From positions 186,001 through 250,000 of the forward strand of contig CAWJXB010000006.1 in the NCBI GenBank assembly GCA_963846775.1: a DNA stretch of 64,000 nucleotides. Reading direction: 5' to 3'. This DNA comes from CAVYXA01 sp963846775. Its GTDB lineage: Bacteria; Verrucomicrobiota; Verrucomicrobiia; Chthoniobacterales; UBA10450. Position numbers and translations under genes: made by a program. Of this stretch, positions 16,203-25,167 are shown piece by piece. The notes beneath the pieces are model-generated. The model searched no databases. It was not told the DNA's origin and saw only the letters and a program-made list of their open reading frames with translations. Each line of letters begins with the position of its first letter. Position 1 is the first letter of the stretch.

Positions 16203-18041
16203 GTGAACAATGCGGTCTGCAGCCTTTCGGGCGGGCCGATAACCGTTTTAGGCAGCCTCGGCCTTATTGATGGTTCCATCACCAACGGCGCCTTTATCGC
16301 GCAGGGCGATGTGTCGATCGCTAGTACATTTGATGGCTCCAATTCAGCGGTGACATTTTCCGGAACCGCGAACCAGACCTACACAAACAGTGGCGGCTTG
16401 AATCAGAATCCAACCGGTGCTTGGACCATTAATAAAGCAGCCGGAAACCTCACCGCAGCTAGCGACTTGATTCTAAATCAGGCGGTGAGTCTTACTTCCG
16501 GAACTCTCTATTTGAGTAATGGCAGTAACCTGACCTGTGGCGCGCTTTCCGTGGGCGCTACCGGTAGACTCGTCAGCGATTCAACGACGACCATCACGTT
16601 CGGCGGTAACGTGAGCAATAACGGCATTATAGATTTCCAGGCGGGAAGTTGCCCCGGAGCGGACACCATTTTGCTGCGTTCTTCGGCTCCGGGAACACGC
16701 AGAACCTGGTCGGGCGGAGCAGGCGCGCGTTTCCGAATGGTCAACGTGGATGTGCGGGACCAAAGTAAATCGGGCTCGGCCATCACGGTCTTTAGCGGCA
16801 CCGACAGTGGCAACAATCTCAACTGGGTTTTTGACCCTGGTTGCCCGGCATCGGTGACGATCTCGCCCACGAGCGTGAATCTGCCGCCAGGCGGCACCCA
16901 AACATTCACAGCGACCGGCACAGCTCCATTCACATTCAGCATTCCAGTCAACAATTCCGGCGCGACGATCAACTCCAGCAGTGGCCTTTATACGGCAGGC
17001 TCGACTGCAGACGTCACCGACATTGTTCGCGTGACCGATAGCCTTGGTGGCGAGGCCGAGGCAACGGTCAGTGTGCAAACACCGGTAGCTTCTCAACTGA
17101 CATTTCAAAACCAGCCCACCAACAGGATCGCTGGCCAAACGTTTTTTCCGTCGTTGACTGTTCAAGTGCGCGATCAGTTCGGCGGCATAATAACTACCGC
17201 GACGAATGCCATTTCCATGGCCATCGGCAACAATCCCGGAGGCAGCACTTTGTCGGGCACGCTCACACATGACGCAGTCAATGGCGTCGCCACGTTCAAT
17301 GATTTGAGCCTGAACCACAGCGGCATCGGTTATACGCTGGTCGCCAGTTCGGGTTCGCTGACGCCGGCAACTAGCAACAGCTTCAACGTGACCGCGGCAA
17401 GTCCGGCGCAGCTTTCTTTTACGGTTCAACCCGGTAACGCCGTTGCCGGGGCGGCAATTTCGCCGCCCGTTCAGGTCGCCGTTCAGGATTCGTTTGGCAA
17501 CCTGGTCACTACTGCGAGCAACCCCGTCACGATCGCGATTGCCAACAACCCGGGAGGTAGCACGCTCTCAGGCACTCTGATGCGGAATGCTGTCGGTGGT
17601 ATCGCGACATTCAATGATCTGAGCCTGAATCGCACCGGGACAGGCTACACCCTGTCAGTTTCTTCCGGCACCCTCACAGGGGCGACCAGCAGCGCTTTTA
17701 ATATCACCGCCGACGCTCCGGCAAGGGTTGCCTTCACGGTCCAGCCGAGTGACACGGATGCCGGGGCAATAATTACGCCGGCGATTCAAGTCTCGGTTCA
17801 GGATCAATTCGGCAATTTCGTTGGGACGGCGACCAACTCTATATCCATCGCCATCGGCAATAACCCGTCCGGCGGCACGCTCTCCGGAACTGCAACGCGC
17901 AATGCCATCGCCGGGATCGCTTCATTCAACGATCTGAGCATCGATCAATCCGGCACGGGTTACACCCTCAGGCCACATCAGGCGCGCTCACTCCGGACAC
18001 CAGCGACGCCTTCAATATCCTGGTGCCGGCATTTATTGTAA
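16203..18041 (+). CDS. giant secreted protein, middle part with Ig-like repeats
   Basis: This frame continues the passenger-like beta repeats and then carries three Ig-like repeats of about 105 residues, from about 17090 to 18000. Each contains the pattern VQVxVQDxFGN, IAIxNNPGGSTLSGT and FNDLSLxxxGxGYTL. Such domains act as stalks in bacterial surface proteins. The start at 16203 (GTG) is only where the frame opens and not a real initiation site. At 17969-17972 one base appears to be missing (ctcaggcc for an expected ctcagcgcc), after which sense passes to the frame annotated from 18023; the last 23 residues here are out of frame. Confidence 0.7.
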   Translation: MNNAVCSLSGGPITVLGSLGLIDGSITNGAFIAQGDVSIASTFDGSNSAVTFSGTANQTYTNSGGLNQNPTGAWTINKAAGNLTAASDLILNQAVSLTSGTLYLSNGSNLTCGALSVGATGRLVSDSTTTITFGGNVSNNGIIDFQAGSCPGADTILLRSSAPGTRRTWSGGAGARFRMVNVDVRDQSKSGSAITVFSGTDSGNNLNWVFDPGCPASVTISPTSVNLPPGGTQTFTATGTAPFTFSIPVNNSGATINSSSGLYTAGSTADVTDIVRVTDSLGGEAEATVSVQTPVASQLTFQNQPTNRIAGQTFFPSLTVQVRDQFGGIITTATNAISMAIGNNPGGSTLSGTLTHDAVNGVATFNDLSLNHSGIGYTLVASSGSLTPATSNSFNVTAASPAQLSFTVQPGNAVAGAAISPPVQVAVQDSFGNLVTTASNPVTIAIANNPGGSTLSGTLMRNAVGGIATFNDLSLNRTGTGYTLSVSSGTLTGATSSAFNITADAPARVAFTVQPSDTDAGAIITPAIQVSVQDQFGNFVGTATNSISIAIGNNPSGGTLSGTATRNAIAGIASFNDLSIDQSGTGYTLRPHQARSLRTPATPSISWCRHLL

Positions 18042-21000
18042 CAAATACGAGTGACAGCGGTGCCGGCTCGCTGCGACAAGCAATTCTTAACGTGAATGCG
18101 AGCATGGCTTCCGGCACCCTTCGTATCAACTTCAACATACCGGGCACGCCGCCCTTCAGCATCGCACCGTTGAGCGCCGACCTTCCAGCGATCACCAGGG
18201 CAGTGACAATTGATGGAGCGACGCAACCGGGATTCGCCGGGGCGCCCGTCATCGAGATCAACGGTGCGAACGTGTTTGCGAACGGACTGGTCGTAAACAG
18301 CACCGGCGTTACGATTCACGGCCTGGTAATTAACCGTTGCGACATAGCAGTCTGGCTCTTGCAAGGCAGCAATACAGTGCGCGGTTGTTATCTTGGAACT
18401 AACGTTGCTGGCTCCGCAGCCCTGCCGAATGTCGAGGGCGTATTCATTAACCCTGGCTCAACCGACAACGTGATAGGTGGAACCGCTTCCGAGGATCGGA
18501 ATGTGATATCCGGTAACTCGTTTGGTATCGTGCTCGTCGGAAATAACAACACCATCCTGGGAAACTTTATTGGCATCGCGGTGGATGGTATCAGCGCGTT
18601 GGGAAATACTATCGGGGTCGAGTTTTCGCCTGGAGTTAACATGTCTGGAAACGTGATCGGTGGGATAGGCCCGGGCGAAGGGAACGTAATCGCGTTTAAT
18701 ACCGGCGAGGGAGTGAAGATTTGGCAATTCGCGCTACGAAATACTATTCGTGGGAACAAGATATTCTCTAACTCACGGCTTGGTATTGATCTTGTTCCCG
18801 ATGGCCGATATGGCAGTGACCCCGCGAATGGGGTGACGCCGAACTCGAATAACGGGTTAGGCGGCAACAATCTACAGCAGCATCCGGATTTAACGTCAGC
18901 AGTCAGTAGCGGGGGTACCACCACTATTCAAGGCACGCTCATCGCGGTTAGCCCATCCAACTATACGCTCGATTTTTATTCCAATCAGAGCTGCGATCCA
19001 TCCGGTTTCGGGGAAGGCGAGGATTATCTGGGCTCGCTCAACCTGAATAATAACGCGACCGGCATCATTAGCTTTACTGCCAATGTCCCGGTAGCTGTCC
19101 CGATAGGCCAGGCAATCACAGCCACGGCGACCGACGCGCTTGGCAACACATCGGAATTTTCGCAATGTTTGACGGCGGCGCCTTCGACTGTTGCCATTGC
19201 GGGATCGATCAAGGATAACAATAATGTGCCGCTTGCGAAGGTTACGGTGAACTTGACCGGAACGAGGACGGTCTCGGTTCTTACAAACACTTCGGGTAGT
19301 TACCATTTTCAGAACCTGCCGGGCGGCGGCAACTACACGGTTACGCCTGTCTTGAAGAATTTCGCTTTCGCTCCTCCGCACCGCACCTACACGGACCTGA
19401 TCAGCAATCAGGAGAATCAGAATTTCACCGGCACCAAGAACTCCCTCAAGATCAGTGGATTCGTGCAAAGCTGCGTAACCAATGTCTACGATGGAGTAAG
19501 CGTTACCACTTGCGGCCTCGGCTTGTCCGGAGTCACAGTCACATTGAGCGGCGCCGCGAATGCTTCTACCACCACTGACGGTAATGGCAATTTCTCGTTC
19601 TCCAATCTTGGAGCTGGCAGCTACACCGTTACAGCAAGCAGGGCAAGCTTCACGATCTCGCCGCCGTCGCGCAACGTAGTATTGACAACGACGGACAGTA
19701 GTCCAGTAACATTTAGCGCACAGAATCCATTCGGCGGTCGAGTAGTGTTCGCTGCCGGTGGCGTTTTGAAGGCGATGAACGCCGACGGCAGTGCCATAGT
19801 AACGCTCCTTTCCGGCAACAACGCTTCGCCATCCATCAATGTGGGTAATGCCACGAAACTAGTAATTAGCCGGCTTAACGGAACCGCCGCCGCTACTCGC
19901 GAGATATTCACTGCTGATTTCGACGGTGGCAATCTGGTAGCGCGGACCAACAACGGCGTCGAAGATGCGAATCCAATCTGGTTGTCGGGTCTAAATAAGA
20001 TCGCGTTCCTAAGAAGGCCTTCTCCAACCGCCACAACATTTGAGCTCTTCGGCATGAGTCCAGATGGCACTAACCAGGCACGGGTGATTAACGGAGCCGC
20101 ACTAAGTCCAACCGAGTTTCTAAACAGGATCGCATTTGCCAGACCGAGTGGCAGCACGAGTAATCTCTTTGCGGTTGATTTTATCGGTACTAATCTGCTT
20201 CAATTGACCACCGACGGTAACAGTCGGTCGCCGGTTTGGTCTCGGGATGGATCGATGATCCTCTTTCAGCGCGGAAATAACATCTTCAAGATGCACTCGG
20301 ACGGCAGCGGGCAGGCCCCTCTGCTTTCCGCACCTGGCGGGCAAAGTTTCACTCCGCTTGCGTGGTCGCCCGACAATACGCGGTTTGCTTATTCTGTCTT
20401 TCACACCGCAACGAATCTGTCTGATATCATGAGTGCAAAGGCGGACGGAACCGACCCGGTTCTTATGGCTGCGAACCTAAACGCGCCATCGGCCAGCTGG
20501 GGTATTCAACCCGTGGCATCGACGGGCGGAACCGTTGCTCGCCAGGGAAGGGCTGCTCGCCGGGGAAAGGCTGCCCCCTCTGACGTCACCATTCAGTTAG
20601 GCCGCGTCACTGTAACCTTCAGCGCGGTGACAACAAACGGGCTCACTTCAATCATGCCAATTCCGCCTGACTCGGCTGGAACTGTTCCTGATGGTTTCAT
20701 TATCGGCGGATCCGCCTTCGATGTTACGACGACGGCGGAATTCACAGCGCCGGTGGATGTTTGCTTCGCCGTTCCGGACGAGGAGGGAATGACGCAGAGC
20801 GAATTCGACGCGCTCTCCCTCATGCACAACGAGGGTGGCGCCTTGGTCGATCGCACAACCAGCCGTGACTTCGCCACCCGGCAGATCTGCGCCACCGTCG
20901 ATTCTTTCAGCGGGTTTACCCTGGCCGAACAGGTTCAGAGCAATATGCCCTCCATTACCGGTCTGGTGATCGACTCGGACGGCAATCCGCTGAGCGGCGT

Positions 21001-21997
21001 GAGCATCCATCTGAGCGGCGCCGAGGAGCGTTTCGCTGAAACCGATAGCGACGGTTTCTTCCAGTTCGTCAATCTCACCACCGGCAATTACAACGTCGAA
21101 CCGAGCCAGGCTGGGTTCACTTTCACCGAGCCAAATCAGATATTCATCGATGTTTCGGATGAAGAATCCGTTGTCTTCACCGGCACCGCGGCCAGCTTTA
21201 CGATTAGCGGGAAGGTTACCGACAGTGCCGACAATCCCACGCCTGGGGTAGAAATGTCTCTCGATGGGATCGGGTCTGCCACGACGGATTCCAACGGAAA
21301 TTACTCATTTCCCAATCTGACTGCGGGCGGCTCTTACACCGTTATTCCGTTCAAGGCTGGTCTTGGGTTCACACCGGACCGCACGACGATCGCCAATCTG
21401 TCTGCGGACCTGCCGCATGTCGATTTTGTCAGCGAAACCACGGCAATGCCTACCGGGGCCGTCTCTCGCAAGACACATGGCGCGGCCGGAGACTTCGATG
21501 TCGATCTACCGCTGAGTGGTACAAATGGAGTTGAATGCCGCACCGGTGGTGGAACAAACGATTATACCATCGTCGTCACTTTCTCCGGCAATGTCACCGT
21601 GACCGGTAGCCCGCAAGCGCAACTGACCATGGGCACGGGATGCGTCGGCACCGCAGGTGTGTGCAGCGGGAATGTCACCATCAGTGGCAACACCGTCACC
21701 GTCCCGCTGACCAACATTGCCAACGTCCAAAACATCAATGTGCGGATCAACGGGGTGAACAGCGCAGGGGCGGATGCTCCCGCGACCGACTTCGACATCC
21801 CGATGGGCGTTCTGTGGGGTGATACCAACGGCAACCGCGCGGTGAACGCGGCCGACGTTTCGCAGACCAAATCACGGCTCGGCCAATCAGTTAATGGAAC
21901 CAACTTCCGTTCCGACGCGAACGCCAACGGCAGCATCAACGCGGCCGACACGGCCATCGTCAAACAGAACAGCGGAACATCGCTGCCGCCTCCGTGA
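18023..21997 (+). CDS. giant secreted protein, C-terminal part with beta-helix, beta-propeller and dockerin-like tail
   Basis: This is 1,324 residues. A parallel beta-helix like those of CSLREA-type proteins comes first (FIVTNTSDSGAGSLRQAI, NVIGGTASEDRNVISGNSFG). Two carboxypeptidase-regulatory-like beta-sandwiches follow at about 390-570, then a TolB-like PD40 propeller at about 575-840 (SPDGTNQAR, FIGTNLLQLTTDGNSRSPVW, WSPDNTRFAY). A further beta domain and two more regulatory-like sandwiches lie at about 975-1145. The C-terminal 175 residues are the array's shared tail: SRKTHGAAGDFDVDLPLSG and two dockerin-like loops, GDTNGNRAVNAADV and DANANGSINAADTA, ending SGTSLPPP. No catalytic domain was recognised. 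The real N-terminus is at 13622. Confidence 0.8.
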   Translation: MPAFIVTNTSDSGAGSLRQAILNVNASMASGTLRINFNIPGTPPFSIAPLSADLPAITRAVTIDGATQPGFAGAPVIEINGANVFANGLVVNSTGVTIHGLVINRCDIAVWLLQGSNTVRGCYLGTNVAGSAALPNVEGVFINPGSTDNVIGGTASEDRNVISGNSFGIVLVGNNNTILGNFIGIAVDGISALGNTIGVEFSPGVNMSGNVIGGIGPGEGNVIAFNTGEGVKIWQFALRNTIRGNKIFSNSRLGIDLVPDGRYGSDPANGVTPNSNNGLGGNNLQQHPDLTSAVSSGGTTTIQGTLIAVSPSNYTLDFYSNQSCDPSGFGEGEDYLGSLNLNNNATGIISFTANVPVAVPIGQAITATATDALGNTSEFSQCLTAAPSTVAIAGSIKDNNNVPLAKVTVNLTGTRTVSVLTNTSGSYHFQNLPGGGNYTVTPVLKNFAFAPPHRTYTDLISNQENQNFTGTKNSLKISGFVQSCVTNVYDGVSVTTCGLGLSGVTVTLSGAANASTTTDGNGNFSFSNLGAGSYTVTASRASFTISPPSRNVVLTTTDSSPVTFSAQNPFGGRVVFAAGGVLKAMNADGSAIVTLLSGNNASPSINVGNATKLVISRLNGTAAATREIFTADFDGGNLVARTNNGVEDANPIWLSGLNKIAFLRRPSPTATTFELFGMSPDGTNQARVINGAALSPTEFLNRIAFARPSGSTSNLFAVDFIGTNLLQLTTDGNSRSPVWSRDGSMILFQRGNNIFKMHSDGSGQAPLLSAPGGQSFTPLAWSPDNTRFAYSVFHTATNLSDIMSAKADGTDPVLMAANLNAPSASWGIQPVASTGGTVARQGRAARRGKAAPSDVTIQLGRVTVTFSAVTTNGLTSIMPIPPDSAGTVPDGFIIGGSAFDVTTTAEFTAPVDVCFAVPDEEGMTQSEFDALSLMHNEGGALVDRTTSRDFATRQICATVDSFSGFTLAEQVQSNMPSITGLVIDSDGNPLSGVSIHLSGAEERFAETDSDGFFQFVNLTTGNYNVEPSQAGFTFTEPNQIFIDVSDEESVVFTGTAASFTISGKVTDSADNPTPGVEMSLDGIGSATTDSNGNYSFPNLTAGGSYTVIPFKAGLGFTPDRTTIANLSADLPHVDFVSETTAMPTGAVSRKTHGAAGDFDVDLPLSGTNGVECRTGGGTNDYTIVVTFSGNVTVTGSPQAQLTMGTGCVGTAGVCSGNVTISGNTVTVPLTNIANVQNINVRINGVNSAGADAPATDFDIPMGVLWGDTNGNRAVNAADVSQTKSRLGQSVNGTNFRSDANANGSINAADTAIVKQNSGTSLPPP

Positions 21998-22098
21998 CAG
22001 ACCGTTAAATCGGGTTCTGTGTTTAAAGCGAATGCAGTCCGTAGGGGTGGGAGCCACGCTTCTCATTCTACTCTCTCTAGTCACGTTTGCTGATGGCG

Positions 22099-22290
22099 TC
22101 AGATACAAGCGCGATCGACGAAGTTTATTGGCGTCACCGAATCTGGCCGAAGGAAAACCGGTTGCCCAAAGCCATCCCTCGATGCAGCGATCGTGACGGA
22201 GCGGCCGACATTGCACGCAGGTGCGTGGGTTTTTGGCGCTGCGCTCTGTTGCTCAACTTTTTCTTCCGCGCGCGGGAGACCGTTAGTCAT
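22099..22290 (-). pseudogene. decayed remnant of an APC-family permease gene
   Basis: The open frame gives 63 residues that match pieces of the intact permease at 26489-27925. MTNGLPRAEEKVEQQSAA matches its N-terminus MTNNLQHAEEQIEQQSAA; CNVGRSVTIAA matches RNIGRSVMIAA; and the end (PVFLRPDSVTPIN) resembles VWFSRLHPRYKTPIN. Most of the transmembrane region is deleted. Upstream lies the membrane-protein gene 22450-22947, whose paralog sits upstream of the intact permease. This is therefore one half of an old segmental duplication in which the permease was lost. Confidence 0.75.
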
Positions 22291-22308
22291 GACAAGCCGG
22301 AAATTTAC

Positions 22309-22394
22309 CCTTCATCCTGAGCGGAGCGAAGAATCGCGAATCATTAGGGTTAACGGAAAATGGAATGAGATGTTTCGCTTCGCTCAACATGACA
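22309..22394. repeat. HPERSEE/RFAQHD-type dispersed repeat
   Basis: The block starts ttcatcctgagcggagcgaa and ends tgtttcgcttcgctcaacat, an imperfect inverted repeat of about 24 bp with a variable middle. Its translations (HPERSEESR and RFAQHD) are familiar from spurious proteins in many bacterial genomes. It lies next to the permease remnant. Confidence 0.75.
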
Positions 22395-22404
22395 ACACGA
22401 GACC

Positions 22405-22436
22405 GCTTTAACGCTTTAACCCTTCAACGCTTCAAC
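22405..22436 (-). repeat. four tandem 8-mers upstream of the permease remnant
   Basis: On the plus strand the units are gctttaac, gctttaac, ccttcaac and gcttcaac. An equivalent block of four 8-mers occupies the same relative place at 27958-27989, between the paralogous membrane-protein and permease genes. Confidence 0.75.
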
Positions 22437-22449
22437 AGTGTTCCGATTT

Positions 22450-22947
22450 TCAATGCTCGTCTTCTTCAGCTGCCCGAATCGGCGGTGGCGATTGATTCCG
22501 AAATTCGCGGTGCCGAATTTTGCCGCCAGCCTGTGCGATGTACGCGCCCATTCCGAACGCGATAATACCTAACAACAGAGTTGCAAGAGCCAGCGGCGCC
22601 GACGATCTTGGCCACTTGATCGGTAGGATAATGGCCGCCGCGCTCAATACCGCCAGCGCATAAAAAACAAAGATCAGTTGTTCCGCGCGATGCATGTGCT
22701 CGTCCAACCAGGCGTGGCCGGCATCGTCGGTCATGGTCAGCACCCGATCGTAGGCTTGTTCGCCGTATTCATAAGCGGGCCAGGCCGACGCTGCACTGAT
22801 CAATACGATGCTAAGGGCAGTGATTTTGGCGGGCCGGCTTCGTAGGAAAATCGCGATGAACAGCCCGATCCACCCCATTAACAGCCCATAAACCGGCAGT
22901 GGATTTAGCAAGACGTGTATGTATTCCGGTTTGCCGAGATGCTCCAT
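22450..22947 (-). CDS. four-helix membrane protein, paralog of 27995-28507
   Basis: The product is 165 residues with four hydrophobic segments and a charged C-terminal tail (RNQSPPPIRAAEEDEH). It is about 80 percent identical by eye to the protein at 27995-28507, sharing YIHVLLNPLPVYGLL, WPAYEYGEQAYDRVLTMTDD and WLDEHMHRAEQL. Conserved His and Glu residues in EHMHR could bind metal or heme, as in DUF2231-like membrane proteins; that assignment is tentative. It is the last gene of an apparent operon with two c-type cytochromes and a porin (25082 to 22450), with 64 bp to the preceding gene. A heme-linked or respiratory role fits the context but is inferred. Confidence 0.8.
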   Translation of the reverse strand: MEHLGKPEYIHVLLNPLPVYGLLMGWIGLFIAIFLRSRPAKITALSIVLISAASAWPAYEYGEQAYDRVLTMTDDAGHAWLDEHMHRAEQLIFVFYALAVLSAAAIILPIKWPRSSAPLALATLLLGIIAFGMGAYIAQAGGKIRHREFRNQSPPPIRAAEEDEH

Positions 22948-23011
22948 CTATTTATGAGATGGGTTCTAAGACGTCAGCACCATGATCTTCTTCGCTGTAA
23001 ATTACGCGGTT

Positions 23012-23335
23012 TTACTTGGCCGACTTTAGGAACTCGACGATGGCGCGCTGCTCCTGGCCGGTGATATTGGCGCGGATACGCATGTGATGAACGATCACAT
23101 CCCATTGCGCATTACTATACATGGCCGGTGGTCGAATGTTATGACAGCGCAGGCAATTGTTAGACCAAAGCTCTTCGCCGCTAAGATTCATGTATGAATC
23201 ACTCGTGACCGCGCTGCTCGATTCTGCCGTTGTTTTCCGGCTTGCTTTGGGTCCGGCAAACAGATTCCAGCCAATACTGGCGAAAAAGATTAGAACCAAA
23301 GCTGCCACGTGGGTGCGATTCAGTGTTGCCATCAT
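23012..23335 (-). CDS. small monoheme c-type cytochrome
   Basis: The product is 107 residues with an N-terminal signal or anchor (about residues 9-28) and one heme-binding motif CLRCH at 61-65. A Met is present at 85 in VIVHHMRIRAN and could be the distal ligand. The C-terminus EQRAIVEFLKSAK is a typical final cytochrome helix. It starts 12 bp after the porin gene stop on the same strand, so it is probably co-transcribed with the porin and with the larger cytochrome at 24678-25082. Confidence 0.88.
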   Translation of the reverse strand: MMATLNRTHVAALVLIFFASIGWNLFAGPKASRKTTAESSSAVTSDSYMNLSGEELWSNNCLRCHNIRPPAMYSNAQWDVIVHHMRIRANITGQEQRAIVEFLKSAK

Positions 23336-23347
23336 ACGATTCTTTGC

Positions 23348-24673
23348 TCAGAAACCCATAGCTGCTTGAAGAAGGAGGGCATTCTTATTGCGCTCGCCGC
23401 GCGGCTGGTCCCACTCATATGCGAGCTTTACTACCGTGCTCGGGCTAACCCAATAATCGAGCCCTAGAGTCCAGCGATCTTCTTCCGGATCGCCCAGCCC
23501 ACTCGGAGCGCGACTGAGATGATCCCAGCGGAGGATCATTTCAAGATTCCTTATAAAATCGATATCCATTTTTGTCGGCCGATAGGCAAACTGCGCATAA
23601 CCGCCATCGCGTTTGGCCGTGAACGCAAGCGGGCCAAACCCGAGTGTGCCATCGGGGTCATAGACGGCGTGTTCGACTTCGCTCCACGCGTACTGCGCAT
23701 ATAGATTGATACGACCTTTCAACAGGTAGGAATCGCGGGTAACATCCAGATCGACGGATTGAACTAACGAACGTACGTCAGCAAAGCTGGTTCCTTGAAA
23801 TCCCGGCTTCGCTGTTTCAAAGCCGTAACCAACTTCGATTCCCGGTATCGGGAGAAAACCAACTCTGCCGCCAACCGCCTTGTCATCATTATTATCGGTG
23901 TAGCTATTGAAATCCAGCGTGCCCGCGGTTCCAGGATCGAAGGCATTGAGGGTAGGACCGTTGGAAATGTAAAAGGCGTAGTTTGCGCGCGTCGGACCAA
24001 TTGGAAATCCACCGCGGACTTCAGCGCCTACGGATATGTTTGGCAGAATACCATGATAAATGGCTAACGGGCGATCCGGCAGTTTGTTGATCCATTGCGG
24101 CTCAAACCGTTCGACGAAAACATTACTGGGACTGAAGAATTCTCCGACGCCCAAGGTAATATAATCGTTGAGAAGATAGGAGAGCTGGGCGTAAACAAGG
24201 TTGACATTGGTACCGCCGCCACTGGGCTCGATTTCGAGTCGACTCTCGAATAAAAGTCTCGGGGTCAGTTCCCAAAGGAAGATCGGATTGAAAGAGGCCG
24301 AAAAGGTGGATATCCTGCCATTGCGCGCTTCGAACATCCCTTCGGCCCAGCCGGCAAGTAAAAACTTGGTCGTCCCGAGCGTAGGTCCCTCTGGTTCGAC
24401 CACTGGCGGGGCGGCCTCCGGGGCGACTTGCTTGTGCGCGTCCGCAACGGCGTGCCCTTGGGTCTCTTCTTGCTCTGGGACCTCTCCTTTTGCTTTCGTT
24501 AGGGCCTCCAGCTGCTTCTTCATCGCGAGCATCTGGGCCTTAAGCTCATCATATTCTTTTCTGGTAACGTATCCGTCTGTTGCCTCGTTCTGGGCATGAA
24601 CAATCGGAGATGCCACTGCGAGGAGGGCGCTCTGAATGACTGCTATCAAATAGTAATGTGGAATCTTCTTCAT
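23348..24673 (-). CDS. outer-membrane porin-like beta-barrel with N-terminal coiled coil
   Basis: The product is 441 residues with a signal peptide ending near VHAQ. A short coiled coil (RKEYDELKAQMLAMKKQLEAL, about 38-58) is followed by a Glu/Pro-rich spacer and then about 330 residues of alternating amphipathic beta strands ending in the aromatic-terminated LLLQAAMGF, a typical outer-membrane insertion signal. The layout resembles OprO/OprP-like porins. It lies 4 bp after the cytochrome at 24678 and 12 bp before the next cytochrome. The substrate is unknown. Confidence 0.85.
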   Translation of the reverse strand: MKKIPHYYLIAVIQSALLAVASPIVHAQNEATDGYVTRKEYDELKAQMLAMKKQLEALTKAKGEVPEQEETQGHAVADAHKQVAPEAAPPVVEPEGPTLGTTKFLLAGWAEGMFEARNGRISTFSASFNPIFLWELTPRLLFESRLEIEPSGGGTNVNLVYAQLSYLLNDYITLGVGEFFSPSNVFVERFEPQWINKLPDRPLAIYHGILPNISVGAEVRGGFPIGPTRANYAFYISNGPTLNAFDPGTAGTLDFNSYTDNNDDKAVGGRVGFLPIPGIEVGYGFETAKPGFQGTSFADVRSLVQSVDLDVTRDSYLLKGRINLYAQYAWSEVEHAVYDPDGTLGFGPLAFTAKRDGGYAQFAYRPTKMDIDFIRNLEMILRWDHLSRAPSGLGDPEEDRWTLGLDYWVSPSTVVKLAYEWDQPRGERNKNALLLQAAMGF

Positions 24674-24677
24674 TTTG

Positions 24678-25082
24678 TTATCTCCCGGCCAGCGTTCGAA
24701 GATAGTTGATCACGTTCCAGCGGTCGGTGGGCGAAAGCCGGGTGTTATAGTTGGGCATCGGTTTTTTGCCGACGGTGATTTTCCAGAAGAGCGCGCCGTC
24801 TGTTTCCGCACGCATCCCAGGATCGGAGAGCTTGGCCGGGTGAATGCCAAGATCAACCGCGTCGGGTCCGTCACCGTTTCCTGTCTTTCCGTGACATCCG
24901 ATGCAACGTTTGCGATAGATTTTTTGTCCCGCTCCCAGGGAAGATTCGTTGACTGCCACTGGGTTCTTCATCTGTGTCTGTGCTGCTGGGGCAACCCACT
25001 TTGCCGTTGAGCCCGATTGCTCCTCGCTCCCGGCGACGAGCGGTAGACTAAGCAAGACGGCGAGAACTCCTATCAGCTTCAT
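24678..25082 (-). CDS. monoheme class I cytochrome c
   Basis: The product is 134 residues with a signal peptide (MKLIGVLAVLLSLPLVAGS). The heme motif is CIGCHG at 61-65, followed by GNGDGPDAVDLGIHPAKLSD, and the distal Met lies in KKPMPNYNTRLS. This is the pattern of periplasmic class I cytochromes that act with terminal oxidases or dehydrogenases. It is the first gene of the apparent operon running down to 22450. A single heme makes it an electron carrier rather than a multiheme conduit. Confidence 0.9.
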   Translation of the reverse strand: MKLIGVLAVLLSLPLVAGSEEQSGSTAKWVAPAAQTQMKNPVAVNESSLGAGQKIYRKRCIGCHGKTGNGDGPDAVDLGIHPAKLSDPGMRAETDGALFWKITVGKKPMPNYNTRLSPTDRWNVINYLRTLAGR

Positions 25083-25167
25083 GCGAGGAGATTGATGGAG
25101 TATTCTCCTGACCCTCGGGAAAACAATTGGCGGACCATTACTTGGTGAGAAGTGTCAACGACCTCAT

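Noticed and set aside
22450..25082. Porin-cytochrome conduit for extracellular electron transfer
   Set aside because: Both cytochromes have a single heme motif; known conduits need multiheme cytochromes.
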